From NCBI RefSeq assembly GCF_001425055.1, contig NZ_LMDK01000001.1, positions 633,845 to 697,844 of the forward strand: 64,000 bases of DNA, given 5' to 3'. The notes beneath the pieces are model-generated. The model saw only the letters and a program-made list of their open reading frames with translations, ran no database searches and was not told the origin of the DNA. The stretch's first letter is position 1; every line of letters begins with the position of its first letter. Source of the DNA: Pelomonas sp. Root1237 (GTDB taxonomy: Bacteria > Pseudomonadota > Gammaproteobacteria > Burkholderiales > Burkholderiaceae_C). A program made the translations under genes and the position numbers. Below, piece by piece: positions 26,248 through 36,467 of the stretch.

Positions 26248-27623
26248 CCCCGATTCAGCAATGGCATGCCACCCGCAGCCTGCGCCTGCTGCTGCAGACG
26301 CTGCGCGACTTGATGGTCTCGATGGGGCCGCTGCTGCTGCTCGGCGGAGGCCTGCTGGTAGCTGCCTACTGGTGGCTGGATCCGCAGCCGCCGCGCCAGG
26401 TAAGGCTGGCGACCGGCCCGGCCGGAAGTGCCTACGCCAGCTTCGGCGAGGGCTATGCGAAAGCGCTGGCACGCGAGCGCATCCAGGTGGAGCTGATCGC
26501 CAGCGAAGGCGCGCAGGACGATCTGGCCCATCTGCGCGCGGGCACGGTCGATGTGGGCTTCGTACGCGGCGGCATGGCCGATCCGGTGACCGATACCGAG
26601 GCCGGCATCGTCTCGCTGGGCAGTCTGTTCTACGAGCCGATCTGGATCTTCTACCGCCGCGATCTCGGCATCGCGCGCCGCCAGCCCGGGGGCGAACTGC
26701 AGCGCCTGGACCAGCTGCGCGGCCTGCGAGTCAATGTGGATCAGGACGGCAGCGGTGTACCGCAGATTGTTGAGAAGCTGCTGGCGCTGAACCAACTGAA
26801 GCCGACCGATCTGCGGCTGTCCAATCTGGCGCCCGACGCCGCGGGTGAGGCGCTGCGCCAGGGCCGGCTGGACGCCACGGTGCTGATCTCGGCGCCGCAG
26901 GCCGGCCTGATCCGCGAGCTGCTGCGCGACCCGGCCATTGCGCTGATGGCCTTCGAGCAGAACGAGGCCTATTCGCGCCACCTGCCCTTCCTGTCCACCG
27001 TGAGGCTGCCGCGTGGTGTGGTGGGCCTGGCAGCCGATTTGCCGCCGCACGACGTGCCGCTGCTAGCCACCACCACCGCACTGCTGGCGCGCGAGCAAAC
27101 GCACCCTGCGCTGCGCCAGCTGTTCGCGCAGGCGGCCCTGGGTCAGCACAGCGACGCCGGCTGGTTCAATGGCGCGCGCGACTTCCCCAACACCCGCACC
27201 AGCGAGCTGCCGGTCAGCGCCGAGGGCGATCGCGCGATCAACGGCACGACGCCGGCGTGGGCGCGCTACCTGCCCTTCTGGGCCGGCAATCTGCTGGAAC
27301 GCATGTGGCTGGTGGTCGGCGGCCTGCTGGTGCTGATGCTGCCGCTGTCGCGCGTGGTGCCGCCGCTCTACACGTTCCGCGTGCGCTCGCGCGTGTTCCG
27401 CTGGTATGCGCGGCTGCGCGAGGTGGAAGCAAAGCTTGAAAGCGGCGCAGGCGAGCGCGGCGCTTTACTCGACGAGCTGGATGAGCTGGACCGCGTCACA
27501 CACCGCATTGCGGTGCCGCTGTCCTATGCCGAAGAGCTTTACGCGCTGCGCAACAACATCTATGCGGTGCGCAAGCGCCTGCTGGCGCAGCGGTCCCGGC
27601 CAACAGCCGCACCGACCGACTGA
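26244..27623 (+). CDS. TAXI-family TRAP-type solute receptor with membrane anchors
   Basis: This 459-aa protein has an N-terminal membrane helix (MGPLLLLGGGLLVAAYWWL), a TAXI-type binding domain (VRLATGPAGSAYASFGEGYAKAL; HLRAGTVDVGFVRGG; GLRVNVDQDGSGV) and a second helix near residue 355 (MWLVVGGLLVLMLPLSR) followed by a cytoplasmic, probably coiled-coil tail (LDELDELDRVTHRI). Classical TAXI receptors are free periplasmic proteins paired with a TRAP permease; here the receptor is anchored at both ends and no permease gene is near. It may act as a sensor or scaffold rather than a transporter part, which is inference. The start at 26244 overlaps the stop of the small upstream frame. Confidence 0.85.
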   Translation: MTPIQQWHATRSLRLLLQTLRDLMVSMGPLLLLGGGLLVAAYWWLDPQPPRQVRLATGPAGSAYASFGEGYAKALARERIQVELIASEGAQDDLAHLRAGTVDVGFVRGGMADPVTDTEAGIVSLGSLFYEPIWIFYRRDLGIARRQPGGELQRLDQLRGLRVNVDQDGSGVPQIVEKLLALNQLKPTDLRLSNLAPDAAGEALRQGRLDATVLISAPQAGLIRELLRDPAIALMAFEQNEAYSRHLPFLSTVRLPRGVVGLAADLPPHDVPLLATTTALLAREQTHPALRQLFAQAALGQHSDAGWFNGARDFPNTRTSELPVSAEGDRAINGTTPAWARYLPFWAGNLLERMWLVVGGLLVLMLPLSRVVPPLYTFRVRSRVFRWYARLREVEAKLESGAGERGALLDELDELDRVTHRIAVPLSYAEELYALRNNIYAVRKRLLAQRSRPTAAPTD

Positions 27624-27842
27624 TCAACAAGCGGCGGGGCGGCGTGCTGCCTGTCCGTTCTGCCATCCAGTCCGACCCCGGGATGAGCGGACCGGCTGTG
27701 AGAAAGGCACTGTTGAACGGTGGCAGCTGCCTTGGGTTTCCGAAAGTCCGGTATCCGCCGGCTGAAGCAGCCCAAGCCCAAAACTGCGCGGCGCCCGGCG
27801 TCCCGCAAAGACCGCCTCGCTCTCGCTGCTCAAGCAGCAACG

Positions 27843-28445
27843 CTACGACAGCAACCGGAACAGCATGTTGGGATGGATGGGCAGGTCCATCAGGCCGGCC
27901 ACGCCCATCAGCACGCCGAAGAAGGTTGGCAGCAGGGCCACGAAGTACAGCGGCCAGAGCCGGGTCAGCGCCGTCACGGCCAGAAGGGCGATGGCGATGG
28001 CGAGCAGGGCGTCGGACAGGTCGAACTGGTCGTCGCGGCGGTTCAGCGTCTCGTAAGCGGTCTGGGCTGCCTCGGCCTGGGCCTTGAGTTCGTCGCGCTT
28101 CTTGAGCTGGTCGGCCGCCTTGGCGCGGTAGCCGGCGATGGCCTTGTCGTAGTCCGCGGCTTGCGCGTTGGGTGCTCCGGCCTTGGCCAGCTCGAGCTGG
28201 GTGGCCGCCTGCTCGGCCACGTCGGCGCGAATCGTGCGCGCCTGGAAGTAGGCCCAGTAATCGAGCTTGTCGGCCTGGGCCTGCTGCATGCCTTGCACGA
28301 TGTTGTCGTCCTTGACCTTGCAGATGCCCATGAAGGTGGCCAGGATCGCCACCGTGATGGCGACAGCGGCGTTCAGGCGCGCGGTGCGCGCCTCCTGCGC
28401 GGCTTCGGCGGCCTGGTCGATGAGGTCTTTGGGATCGAGGTCCAT
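27843..28445 (-). CDS. DUF4337 family membrane protein
   Basis: This 200-aa protein has an N-terminal helix with TARLNAAVAITVAILATFMGICKVKDDNI, a central charged helical part (QLKKRDELKAQAEAAQTAYE) and two C-terminal hydrophobic segments (LLAIAIALLAVTALT and YFVALLPTFFGVLMGVAGL). This layout matches DUF4337. The function is unknown. It is convergent with the TAXI gene, with 219 bp between that contain no convincing gene, and divergent from the esterase gene. Confidence 0.85.
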   Translation of the reverse strand: MDLDPKDLIDQAAEAAQEARTARLNAAVAITVAILATFMGICKVKDDNIVQGMQQAQADKLDYWAYFQARTIRADVAEQAATQLELAKAGAPNAQAADYDKAIAGYRAKAADQLKKRDELKAQAEAAQTAYETLNRRDDQFDLSDALLAIAIALLAVTALTRLWPLYFVALLPTFFGVLMGVAGLMDLPIHPNMLFRLLS

Positions 28446-28536
28446 GGAAGGGGTGTGTAGTTGGCAGCGGAACTATGCGCGCAGCACGGGCCTTGTCTGT
28501 GGCAATCTCGCGGCCTTCAGTTCCTGCGCAAGCCGA

Positions 28537-29559
28537 ATGAAAGCCAAGACACTGCTGCTGACATTGCTGTTTGCCGTCACCGCCACGGTGCGCGCTGAGC
28601 CCGTCACTTTCGCGCTGGAGGCGCCGCAGGCGAGCCGGGTCCTCCTCGCCGGCGAAATGACGGGCTGGGACAAGCACAAGCAGGCCATGGCGCGCGGCGC
28701 CGACGGCATCTGGCGCGTGCGCCTGGACCTGGCGCCGGGGCAGTGGCTCTACAAGTTCGTCGTCGACGGCCGCTGGGTGCATGACCCGGCCACGCCAGAC
28801 CACGATGCCGATGGCCAGGGCGGCCAGCATTCCTTCGTCTTCGTTGGCGAAGGTGCATGGACGCCACCGGCCACCGGTCGAGGCCGTGTCGAGACGTACG
28901 AGGTGGCTTCCGCCGCCTTCGGCCGGACCGACAAAGTCAACGTCTATCTGCCGCCGGGCTTCGAGCGCGGCCAGGCCCTGCCGGTGCTGACGCTGCTGCA
29001 TGGCGGCGGCATGGACGCCGACCAGTGGTTTCGCACCGGCCACATCGAGCGCTATGCCGACCGCCTCATCGCCAGCGGCCGCGCACGGCCCTTCGTCATC
29101 GTCATGCCCAGCAGCAACGGCCGGCGCTACGACGGCCCGGCCGAACGCTTCATCGTCGACGAGTTGCCGGCCTGGCTGAAGGAACAGTACGGCCTCTCAC
29201 CCACACGCGCGCAGTCGGCCATCGCCGGTATGTCCCTGGGTGGCTATGGCTCGGTCAAGCTGCCGCTGGCGGCGCCGCAGCGCTGGGGCTATGCGTTCGC
29301 GCTGAGCGGCTGGTATCCGGACGAGCTGATCGCCGAGGTCCAGCGCGCCGGGCGGCTGCCGGTGCCACTGGTGCTGCGCTGCGGCAGCGAGGACGAATTG
29401 GTCACGACGAATCGCGCACTTCAGGCGGCGCTGCGCGCCCAGGGCCAGGCGCCCGACTATCGCGAGGACGCCGGCGCCCATACCTTCCACTACTGGAGCC
29501 ACGTGACGGCGGAGATGCTGGAGGGCGTCGACGCCTACTTCCGTCGCGCCGGTCCCTGA
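28537..29559 (+). CDS. secreted esterase with N-terminal glycogen-binding-like domain
   Basis: This 340-aa protein has a signal peptide ending in VRA, then a CBM48/E-set-like domain (VTFALEAPQASRVLLAGEMTGW; GQWLYKFVVDGRWVHDP) and an esterase domain of the Fes/IroE/antigen-85 type. The catalytic Ser lies in GMSLGGYGS, the acid probably in RCGSEDELV, and the His in AGAHTFHYW. This arrangement is found in periplasmic esterases of siderophores, feruloyl esters or trehalose esters. The start at 28537 gives the signal peptide. Confidence 0.87.
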   Translation: MKAKTLLLTLLFAVTATVRAEPVTFALEAPQASRVLLAGEMTGWDKHKQAMARGADGIWRVRLDLAPGQWLYKFVVDGRWVHDPATPDHDADGQGGQHSFVFVGEGAWTPPATGRGRVETYEVASAAFGRTDKVNVYLPPGFERGQALPVLTLLHGGGMDADQWFRTGHIERYADRLIASGRARPFVIVMPSSNGRRYDGPAERFIVDELPAWLKEQYGLSPTRAQSAIAGMSLGGYGSVKLPLAAPQRWGYAFALSGWYPDELIAEVQRAGRLPVPLVLRCGSEDELVTTNRALQAALRAQGQAPDYREDAGAHTFHYWSHVTAEMLEGVDAYFRRAGP

Positions 29560-29579
29560 AGATTCGCTGATCGCGGCGT

Positions 29580-32309
29580 TCAGGCCAGCGGCGGCGCGGC
29601 GCAGAGTGAGCCGCTGGCGGAGATCGCGGGCGCGAGTGCGGCGATCACTTCGTCCAGCGCGGCATCGACGGCGGCGCCATGGATGCCGGCGATGCACGCC
29701 CGCTCCAGCCGCAGCGCGGCTTCGCGCAGCCCGTCCATGCCAAAGGTGCCGGCCAGGGATTGAAGGTCGTGCGCCAGGCGGCGCCCGGCCGCCGCGTCGC
29801 CGGCGTTGCGCGCGGCATCGAAGTCCTGTTCAAAGCTGCGGTATTTCTCGGCAAAGCCGCCGAGGGCACGTCGCAGCAGGGCGGCGTCGCCGCCGAGGCG
29901 GCCCAGGGCGCCGGCCATGTCGATGCCCGGTGTGGGCAGGGCCGCGGCGGCCGCGGTGCCCTCGCTGACCACCGTACCAACCAGCGGCGCGCGGGGGCGC
30001 ACCCAGCGTGCCAGGGTGGCATACAGGTGCGCCACGTTGATCGGCTTGGCGACGTGGTCGCTCATGCCGGCCGCGAGCGCCTTCTCGCGGTCGCCCAGCA
30101 TCGCGTTGGCGGTCATGGCGATGATGGGCAGGTCCTGCCAGCGCGGCTGCTGGCGCAGCCGCTGCGTGGCCTCGAAGCCGTCCATCTCCGGCATCTGGCA
30201 GTCCATCAGCACGGCGTCGTAGTCGTGCGTGGCCAGCCGCTCCAGGGCCTCGCGGCCATTGCAGGCCATGTCCACCGCGATGCCTATGCGGCCGAGCAAT
30301 TCGGCGGCGAGGTCGCGGTTGATCTCGTTGTCCTCCACGAGCAGCACCCGTGCGCCGTCCAGGCGCACGTCGAGCCGAGGCGGCAGCGGGGTAGCGGCGT
30401 GCTCGCCGCCCAGGCCCGACGCTTGGGCACAGGCGTCCAGCAGCGACCAGGGCGTCACCGGCCTGGCCACCATCACGGTGGCCGCCGCCAGCGCGGTGGG
30501 TGGGTCCTGGCGGCCCGCCTCGGCCAGCAGCACCAGGGCCGGCGAGCCGCCCGTAGCCTGGGCGGCGAGGCGGCGCGCGAAGTTCGCCGGGTCCAGGCCG
30601 GCCAGCGGATGCTCCAGCACGGCCAGGCCGTAGCCTTGCGCCGCGTCCTCTGACAGCCGCGCCAGCGCCTCGGCGCCGCTGGCGACGCAGTCAACCTGCA
30701 GCCCTGCCTGAGTGAGCGTCGCGGCATGCAGTTGGCGTGCCGCGGCATGCGCAACGACCACCAGCGCCCGCCGCCCGTGCAGGCCGGCGGCGGGCTGGGC
30801 GTTTGTCGCCTCGGGCAGTGCCGCCAGGCTCAGCATGAACGAGAAGCGGCTGCCCCCGCCGGCTGGGCTGTCGACCTCGAGTTCACCGCCCATCAGCCGC
30901 ACCAGCTGGCGGCTGATCGCCAGCCCCAGCCCGGTGCCGCCGTGGCGGCGGCTGGTCGCGGCGTCGGCCTGCTCGAAGGGCTCGAACAGACGCTGCCTGA
31001 GCTCGTCGGAAATGCCCATGCCGGTGTCGCAGACCACGAAGCGCAGCACCGCCCGCTCGCGCTCGCGGCTCACCGTCTCGACGCTCACCTGCACCTGGCC
31101 GTGATCGGTGAACTTGACCGCGTTGCCGGTCAGGTTGAGCAGCACCTGGCCCAGGCGCACGGGGTCGCCCAGCAACTGCCGCGGTGGGTCGCCCTGCACC
31201 GAGAACAGCAGCTCCAGCCCCTTGTCCTGCGCCTGCGGGCCCATCATGGAGGCCAGGTTGTCCAGCACCTCGGGCAGGTCGAAGGGCAGGGTCTCGACGA
31301 CCAGCTTGCCGGCTTCGATCTTGGAGAAGTCGAGGATGTCGTTGAGGATGGTCAGCAGCGAGCGCGCCGCGCGGTTGACCTTCTGGATGTGCACGCGCTC
31401 GCGGGGCGGCAGCGCGCCTTCCAGCGCCAGGCCCGACATGCCGATGATCGCGTTCATCGGCGTGCGGATCTCGTGGCTCATGTTGGCGACGAAGGCGCTC
31501 TTGGCGATGCTGGCCGCTTCGGCGGCGTCGCGCGCCTGGCTCAGCTCGGCGGTGCGCTGGCCCACGGTGTCCTCCAGGGCCGTGTGCTGGCGGCGCAGCT
31601 CTGCGTCGCGCGCGTGCAGCGCGCCCATCAGCGCGTTGAAGCCCTCGCCCAGCCGGGCCAGTTCGTCGGCGCCTTCGACCGGCACGCGGCGGTCGTAGTC
31701 GGCGCTGACGCGCACCTCGTCGACCACCGCGGCCAGCGTGGCCAGCGGCCGGCCGATGGAGCGTTGCAGCGCCCACAGCAGGCCCAGCATCACTGCGGCC
31801 CCCAGCAGCACCAGCGCAGCGCCGAAGGCGATCATGGCGGCCAGGTTCTGCCGCTGCAGTTCGGCCAGGCTGGTGACCAGGACCAGGCGCGCATCGCCGT
31901 CCAGCGCCTGCACCCAGCGGGCCGCGCCGAGCCCGGTAGCCAGTGCGAAGCCCGGCTCGCTGCCGCCGCCCGGCGCTGCAGCCGGCCACTCGACGGCCTG
32001 CGGCGCGCGCAACTGCGCGAGCAGCCGCCCGTCGGCCAGGCGCAACTCGGCGGACAGCACCAGCGGGTTGGGGCGCAGCGAGTCCAGGATCTCCTGCGCG
32101 CGCCGCGCGTCACCGAAGGCGACCGCCGCCTCGGCACCGACGGCGATCAATTGCGCCATGGGTTCGACCTGGGCGCGGGCGCGCTGTTCGAGGGTCAGGC
32201 GCTGCACCAGCACCAGGCCGGCCGCGCCCGCGGCGAATACCAGCACCGCCGCTACCAGCAGCGACAGCATCAGCACGCTGCGGATGCGGCGCGGTCGCGC
32301 GGCGTTCAT
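29580..32309 (-). CDS. hybrid sensor histidine kinase (BarA-like) with receiver and HPt
   Basis: This is a 909-aa inner-membrane kinase. In order: a first membrane helix ([16 protein letters not shown] region, residues 12-30), a periplasmic domain, a second helix near 170, HAMP, HisKA with [16 protein letters not shown] (His about 280), HATPase with [11 protein letters not shown] and [13 protein letters not shown], a degenerate receiver lacking the phosphorylatable Asp ([10 protein letters not shown]), a full receiver with LLVEDNEIN and [12 protein letters not shown], and a C-terminal HPt with [15 protein letters not shown]. The gene starts in an ATGA overlap with the YfiR-like gene stop. This multi-step relay would pass phosphate to an unlinked regulator. 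The upstream coupled genes suggest it reads signals from the TonB receptor and the YfiR-like protein. Confidence 0.93.
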   Translation of the reverse strand: MNAARPRRIRSVLMLSLLVAAVLVFAAGAAGLVLVQRLTLEQRARAQVEPMAQLIAVGAEAAVAFGDARRAQEILDSLRPNPLVLSAELRLADGRLLAQLRAPQAVEWPAAAPGGGSEPGFALATGLGAARWVQALDGDARLVLVTSLAELQRQNLAAMIAFGAALVLLGAAVMLGLLWALQRSIGRPLATLAAVVDEVRVSADYDRRVPVEGADELARLGEGFNALMGALHARDAELRRQHTALEDTVGQRTAELSQARDAAEAASIAKSAFVANMSHEIRTPMNAIIGMSGLALEGALPPRERVHIQKVNRAARSLLTILNDILDFSKIEAGKLVVETLPFDLPEVLDNLASMMGPQAQDKGLELLFSVQGDPPRQLLGDPVRLGQVLLNLTGNAVKFTDHGQVQVSVETVSRERERAVLRFVVCDTGMGISDELRQRLFEPFEQADAATSRRHGGTGLGLAISRQLVRLMGGELEVDSPAGGGSRFSFMLSLAALPEATNAQPAAGLHGRRALVVVAHAAARQLHAATLTQAGLQVDCVASGAEALARLSEDAAQGYGLAVLEHPLAGLDPANFARRLAAQATGGSPALVLLAEAGRQDPPTALAAATVMVARPVTPWSLLDACAQASGLGGEHAATPLPPRLDVRLDGARVLLVEDNEINRDLAAELLGRIGIAVDMACNGREALERLATHDYDAVLMDCQMPEMDGFEATQRLRQQPRWQDLPIIAMTANAMLGDREKALAAGMSDHVAKPINVAHLYATLARWVRPRAPLVGTVVSEGTAAAAALPTPGIDMAGALGRLGGDAALLRRALGGFAEKYRSFEQDFDAARNAGDAAAGRRLAHDLQSLAGTFGMDGLREAALRLERACIAGIHGAAVDAALDEVIAALAPAISASGSLCAAPPLA

Positions 32310-32881
32310 CTCAGCCTCCGCAGGCTGCCGTGCTCGACCACTTCGCTGGACACTTCGAGCAGCTTGGCCGGAATGCCCAGCGAGGCCCGGCGTGCCTGGT
32401 CGAGATTGATGCTCATCTCGATGTGCTCGCCGGGCAGCAGGCGCACGACGCCGCCCTCGCTGAGGAATTCCGGCGCATTGCCCACGGTCAGGACCGGCAG
32501 GCCGCTCAGCTGCGCCAGTGCCGCACGCCGCGCCGACGAACTGATGGCGCCGACGAAGACGATGTGGCAGCTGGCGAGCGCCTCGGGTGACACGGCGCGC
32601 CGCACGGTGAACGGCCGGCCCTGTTCGAGCCGGCCCTGGAAGGTTTGTTCCAGGGAGGCGTCGAAGTGGTTCTCGTCGACGGTGCAGACGTTCCAGGGCA
32701 TGGTGCCGTCGGCAAAGGCCCGCGACGGCCAGGTGACGTAGCGGGCGAAGTTGCGCATGAACGCGGCCTCGACGCGGGACTGCCGCTCGACCAGCGGCGC
32801 CTGCGCGCCGGCCAGCGGCCCCAGCACGCAGGCCAGGGCCGCCAGCGCGACGGAGCGTCCGAAACTCACGGCGACCCTCAC
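32306..32881 (-). CDS. YfiR-family (DUF4154) periplasmic protein
   Basis: This 191-aa protein has a signal peptide ([18 protein letters not shown]) and the YfiR/DUF4154 pattern: [35 protein letters not shown] and [23 protein letters not shown]. Pseudomonas YfiR is a periplasmic repressor of the diguanylate cyclase YfiN. Here it is coupled to a histidine kinase instead: its GTG start overlaps the TonB-receptor stop (GTGA) and its stop overlaps the kinase start (ATGA). It probably regulates that kinase, or the two diguanylate cyclases nearby, from the periplasm. Confidence 0.88.
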   Translation of the reverse strand: MRVAVSFGRSVALAALACVLGPLAGAQAPLVERQSRVEAAFMRNFARYVTWPSRAFADGTMPWNVCTVDENHFDASLEQTFQGRLEQGRPFTVRRAVSPEALASCHIVFVGAISSSARRAALAQLSGLPVLTVGNAPEFLSEGGVVRLLPGEHIEMSINLDQARRASLGIPAKLLEVSSEVVEHGSLRRLR

Positions 32882-35196
32882 CAGGCCGCTTTCAAAGCCA
32901 GCAGCCACTCCCGGGGCCGCGAACGCGTGCTCTGCGAGGGGTGGTAGTGCTGGTCGAGCAGGTTCTTGCCGGACAGCTCGATCGACATGCGGCGCCCGCC
33001 GTCCAGCCACGCGTAGCCCGCCAGGGCGTCGATCAGCGCATAGCTCTGCCGCGCCGCCGCCGGGCCCTCGGGCAACAGCGTCTGGTCCCGCACGACGTGG
33101 GCCCCGCCGGCCAGGTAGAGGCCGCCGGAGAAATCATGCCGCGCCCAGAGGTTGAACAGATGCGGCGCGCTCATCTGCAGCCGCGCGCCGTGCAGCAGTT
33201 GGGCGCTCTTGTAGTTGATGCGCTCGGCGGCATTCAGCGTCGCCGGGTCGCGCGACAGCAGGGCCGCGTCGTTGCCGCTGTACTCCAGGATGCGGGCGGC
33301 GGTGCGGCTGTAGGCCAGGTAGATCTGCCAGCCCGCTGCTGGCAGCAAGGTGGCGTCGAACTCGATGCCGCGCGAGCGCTGCTGGCCGCTCTGGACGTTG
33401 TAGATGACGACGTTGCCCGAGCTGTCGGTCTGCGCAAGGTCGTTGACGGCGTTGCGGTTGCGCAGGTCGAAGGCGGTCAGCGTGGCCGTGGCGCGGCCGT
33501 TCAGCAGCTCCGCCTTGACGCCCAGGTCCCAGCCGCTGCCGCGCGTGGGCAGGGCGGGTGTGCGCGTGCCGTCGGGCCGGTTCAGCACCTGCGCGACGGG
33601 CACGAAGGAGCGCGCGAACGAGGCGAACAGCGACCACTCGGGCGCCAGGCGCAGCAGGGCGCCGTATTGCGGCGTCAGCTCATGCGTGGAGAAGGGTTGG
33701 GATGCAGCGGTGATCCGGTCGTCGACCCGGGCACGCGCGGCTGTGTAGCGCAGGCCGGCCAGCAGCAGCAGGTCGTCGTCCAGCAGCCCGAGCGTGGCGC
33801 CGGCATAGGCCGAGCGGTCCGTCTGATGCAGGCTGCGATCGGTGCGATTCTCGGTCAACGCCGACAGCGGGATGTCCACCTGGCGGTTCCAGGTCGATGG
33901 GTCGCGCAGGTCCCACAGCGGCAGGGGCGAGGCGATGGGGCGGCTGCCCAGGGCCGGGTCGTTGGGCGCCTGCGCCGCCGTGTTGTCGAAGCGCCGCCTG
34001 AGCGACTGCGCGCCGAGCAGCAGCCGCAGGCTGGCACGGTCGAAGCGGTACACGCCGACGCCGTCGGCGGTCAGCGTCTCGGCCTGGTTGGTGTAGGTCT
34101 GGCGACGCAGGCGGCGGCCCTGCAGAAACGTCTGGTTGTCGGACATGCCGAGGTTGCCGGAGAACAGCGCGTCGATGGCGAAGCGCAGGCGCGAGTAGCC
34201 GGCGCGCAGATGCCAGTGGTCGCTCGCCTCGACATCGACCCAGCCGCTGGCGCCCGTGCTGTCGCTGCGGCGGTAGTCGACGTCGGACATGCTGTTCCAG
34301 TCGTCCGGCAACCCGGGCACGTCGACGCCGGCGCGGTTCGGGTCGGCCGCGGTCGGCACGAGGCCGGCCTGCCTGCCGTAGCCGGGCTTTTGCATCAGCT
34401 GCGGGGCTTCGCGCTTGCTGTACTGCTCGGCCTTGAGGGTCACGCTGACGCGGCGGTCCGGTGTCCAGCGCAGCGAAGGTGCCAGGGTGGTGGCATGCGC
34501 GTCGTAGGGCCGCCAGTAGTGGATGTCCTGGTCGAACGAGGCGGCGACGCGCAGCAGCAGGTCGGGCCGCAGCGGCGTGCCCATGTCGGCGTCGAGCCGG
34601 TAGCGGCCGTAGCTGCCGGCGCCCACCTCGACCTCGGCGAAGGGCTGGGGCCGCGGGCTCTTCGTGATCACGTTGACGATGCCACCGGGCGCCACCTGGC
34701 CGTACAGGAAGGAGGATGGGCCCTTGACGATCTCGATGCGCGAGGCGCTGGTGAGGTCGAAGATCGAGGGGCCGACGAAGCCGTCGCGCAGCACCTGGTA
34801 GGCGCCAGGCACCTGGCTCACCGCAAAGCCGCGGATCGCCAGGTTGGCATTGCCCTCATTGAAGTCGTTGCTCCGGTAGGTCACGCCTGGCGAATAGCGG
34901 GCCACGTCGAACAGGCCTTGCGGCTTCTGGTCGCGGATGAATTGCTCGTTGAAGGCCTGGATGGCGAACGGCAGGTCGTGGATCGGCGCGTCGAAGCGCG
35001 AGGCGGACACGGCGTGGGCGGCGCGATAGCCGCGGTCGAGGTTGGCGGCGACGTCGAAGGGCGACAGCCGCACCTGCACGAGTTCGCCGATGTCGAGGTC
35101 GGCGACGCTGGAGGAACTCGCCGCGACCCCGGCGGCAGCCGCCAGGCCGGCGGCCAGCACCAACAGCTGCGCTACGCCCGCGACCCGCAAGCGCAT
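32878..35196 (-). CDS. TonB-dependent outer-membrane receptor (siderophore type)
   Basis: This 772-aa receptor has a signal peptide, a plug domain ([54 protein letters not shown]) and a 22-strand-type barrel ending in LLALKAAW with a C-terminal aromatic residue. This is the FhuA/FpvA-like siderophore class by pattern. The ligand is unknown. The start at 35196 gives the signal peptide. It is the first gene of a coupled three-gene set with the YfiR-like protein and the hybrid kinase, so uptake or ligand occupancy may be linked to signalling. Confidence 0.93.
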   Translation of the reverse strand: MRLRVAGVAQLLVLAAGLAAAAGVAASSSSVADLDIGELVQVRLSPFDVAANLDRGYRAAHAVSASRFDAPIHDLPFAIQAFNEQFIRDQKPQGLFDVARYSPGVTYRSNDFNEGNANLAIRGFAVSQVPGAYQVLRDGFVGPSIFDLTSASRIEIVKGPSSFLYGQVAPGGIVNVITKSPRPQPFAEVEVGAGSYGRYRLDADMGTPLRPDLLLRVAASFDQDIHYWRPYDAHATTLAPSLRWTPDRRVSVTLKAEQYSKREAPQLMQKPGYGRQAGLVPTAADPNRAGVDVPGLPDDWNSMSDVDYRRSDSTGASGWVDVEASDHWHLRAGYSRLRFAIDALFSGNLGMSDNQTFLQGRRLRRQTYTNQAETLTADGVGVYRFDRASLRLLLGAQSLRRRFDNTAAQAPNDPALGSRPIASPLPLWDLRDPSTWNRQVDIPLSALTENRTDRSLHQTDRSAYAGATLGLLDDDLLLLAGLRYTAARARVDDRITAASQPFSTHELTPQYGALLRLAPEWSLFASFARSFVPVAQVLNRPDGTRTPALPTRGSGWDLGVKAELLNGRATATLTAFDLRNRNAVNDLAQTDSSGNVVIYNVQSGQQRSRGIEFDATLLPAAGWQIYLAYSRTAARILEYSGNDAALLSRDPATLNAAERINYKSAQLLHGARLQMSAPHLFNLWARHDFSGGLYLAGGAHVVRDQTLLPEGPAAARQSYALIDALAGYAWLDGGRRMSIELSGKNLLDQHYHPSQSTRSRPREWLLALKAAW

Positions 35197-35306
35197 GGCG
35201 GTTCCCTGTCTCCTGCCCCCGGCTGCTGTCATCGATCACTCGATTCCATTGGGCTTGTTTGCATCGAGTTTATGCCTGTGCGCCGCCGCAAGGGGCGGCC
35301 TGCCGT

Positions 35307-36467
35307 TCAGGCCTGCACGACGTTGCGGCCCTGGCCCTTGGCCCGGTAAAGCGCCGCATCGGCGCGCGCCAGCACCGCGCCGCCACTGGCATCGGCGCGT
35401 TCGGCTTCGGCGATGCCGAAGCTGGCGCTGAGCGACCAGTCCTGCTCCAGCCACCGCAGTGGCGCCATATTGACCAGCCAGCGCATGCGCTCGGCCACCA
35501 GCGCCGCGCCGGCGATGTCGGTGTCGGGCAGCAGCACGCAGAATTCCTCGCCACCCAGGCGGCCGAAGCGGTCCACCTCGCGCACGCAGGGCTGCAGCTC
35601 CTTGACCATCAAGCGCAAGGCCGCGTCGCCGGCGGCGTGGCCCAGTGTGTCGTTGAGCTGCTTGAAGCGGTCCATGTCGATCATGACCAGGGCATAGCCG
35701 CGGCCGCGCGCCAGCCAGGCGTGGGCGCGCTCCAGGGCCCGGTCGAAGGCGCCGCGGTTCAGCGTGTCGGTCAGCGGGTCGCGCTCCAGCAGGCGCTCGA
35801 TGCGCGTGATCAACCGCATCAGCACCAGGAAGGCCAGCGTCGCGTTCTGCAGCAAGGCCAGCACCAGGGCTGTCCACAGAAAGGCGATGTTGAACCCGGT
35901 GGGCATGCGCAGGTCGGGTGTGCGACCGGGGTTGACGAAGGTCTCCAGGCCGCGCGCCGCCATCAGCGCCGCGATGAGGAACAGGGGCAGGGCCAGCGGC
36001 GCGGGCGTGCGCCGGCCGCCGGCCGAGCGCGCCAGGCTGCGCCAGGCGACAACGCCGGCCACCAGCGTCAGCGCGGCGCCGGCACCGTTGACGATGCGGG
36101 CCTGCCATCGCAGGTCGCCTTCATAGGGCAGCGCCAGCAGCAGCAGCGCCGTGGCAGCCACGGCGGCGGCGCCGGGCTTCCAGTTCAGCGCCCGCGTCGT
36201 GATGCCCGGCACCGCCGCGCCGAGCAGCGCGAAGGAGGCGATGGCGAGCACGTCGCCGGGCCAGTAGGTCAGGGCGTCGGGCAGCACACCTCGCAGCACA
36301 TGCAGGGTCAGCGAACCGGCGGCGGCTGCGTTCGCTCCGGCCATCGCCAGAGAGGCCCGCGGCGCGATGCGCGCGACCAGGGCCAGTGCCATCCACACCA
36401 GGGTCGCCGCCGCCGCGACGAAGATGATGCTGGCCAGCAGCGTCTGGGTCTGCGCTGGCGTGATCAT
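35307..36467 (-). CDS. membrane-bound GGDEF diguanylate cyclase
   Basis: This 386-aa protein has about six to seven N-terminal membrane helices and a C-terminal GGDEF domain that makes cyclic di-GMP from two GTP. The active site reads RLGGEEF. The preceding MIDMDRFKQLNDTLGHAAGD and later DAALYRAKGQGRN match active cyclases. No RxxD inhibitory site is visible before the signature, so product inhibition may be absent. Its start overlaps the stop of a second cyclase gene as ATGA. It lies 110 bp upstream of the TonB receptor gene on the same strand, and the neighbours suggest shared control of surface behaviour. Confidence 0.93.
   Translation of the reverse strand: MITPAQTQTLLASIIFVAAAATLVWMALALVARIAPRASLAMAGANAAAAGSLTLHVLRGVLPDALTYWPGDVLAIASFALLGAAVPGITTRALNWKPGAAAVAATALLLLALPYEGDLRWQARIVNGAGAALTLVAGVVAWRSLARSAGGRRTPAPLALPLFLIAALMAARGLETFVNPGRTPDLRMPTGFNIAFLWTALVLALLQNATLAFLVLMRLITRIERLLERDPLTDTLNRGAFDRALERAHAWLARGRGYALVMIDMDRFKQLNDTLGHAAGDAALRLMVKELQPCVREVDRFGRLGGEEFCVLLPDTDIAGAALVAERMRWLVNMAPLRWLEQDWSLSASFGIAEAERADASGGAVLARADAALYRAKGQGRNVVQA

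Noticed and set aside
30726-32741. Open frame of about 670 codons opposite the hybrid kinase.
   Set aside because: The kinase frame has every expected domain in order. The opposite frame has only compositional similarity to proteins.
32941-35349. Very long open frame opposite the TonB receptor gene (about 800 codons, plus strand).
   Set aside because: The minus strand encodes a complete receptor with all family blocks. The opposite frame is a by-product of GC-rich codon use and shows low-complexity Ala/Gly/Arg/Val sequence without a family.
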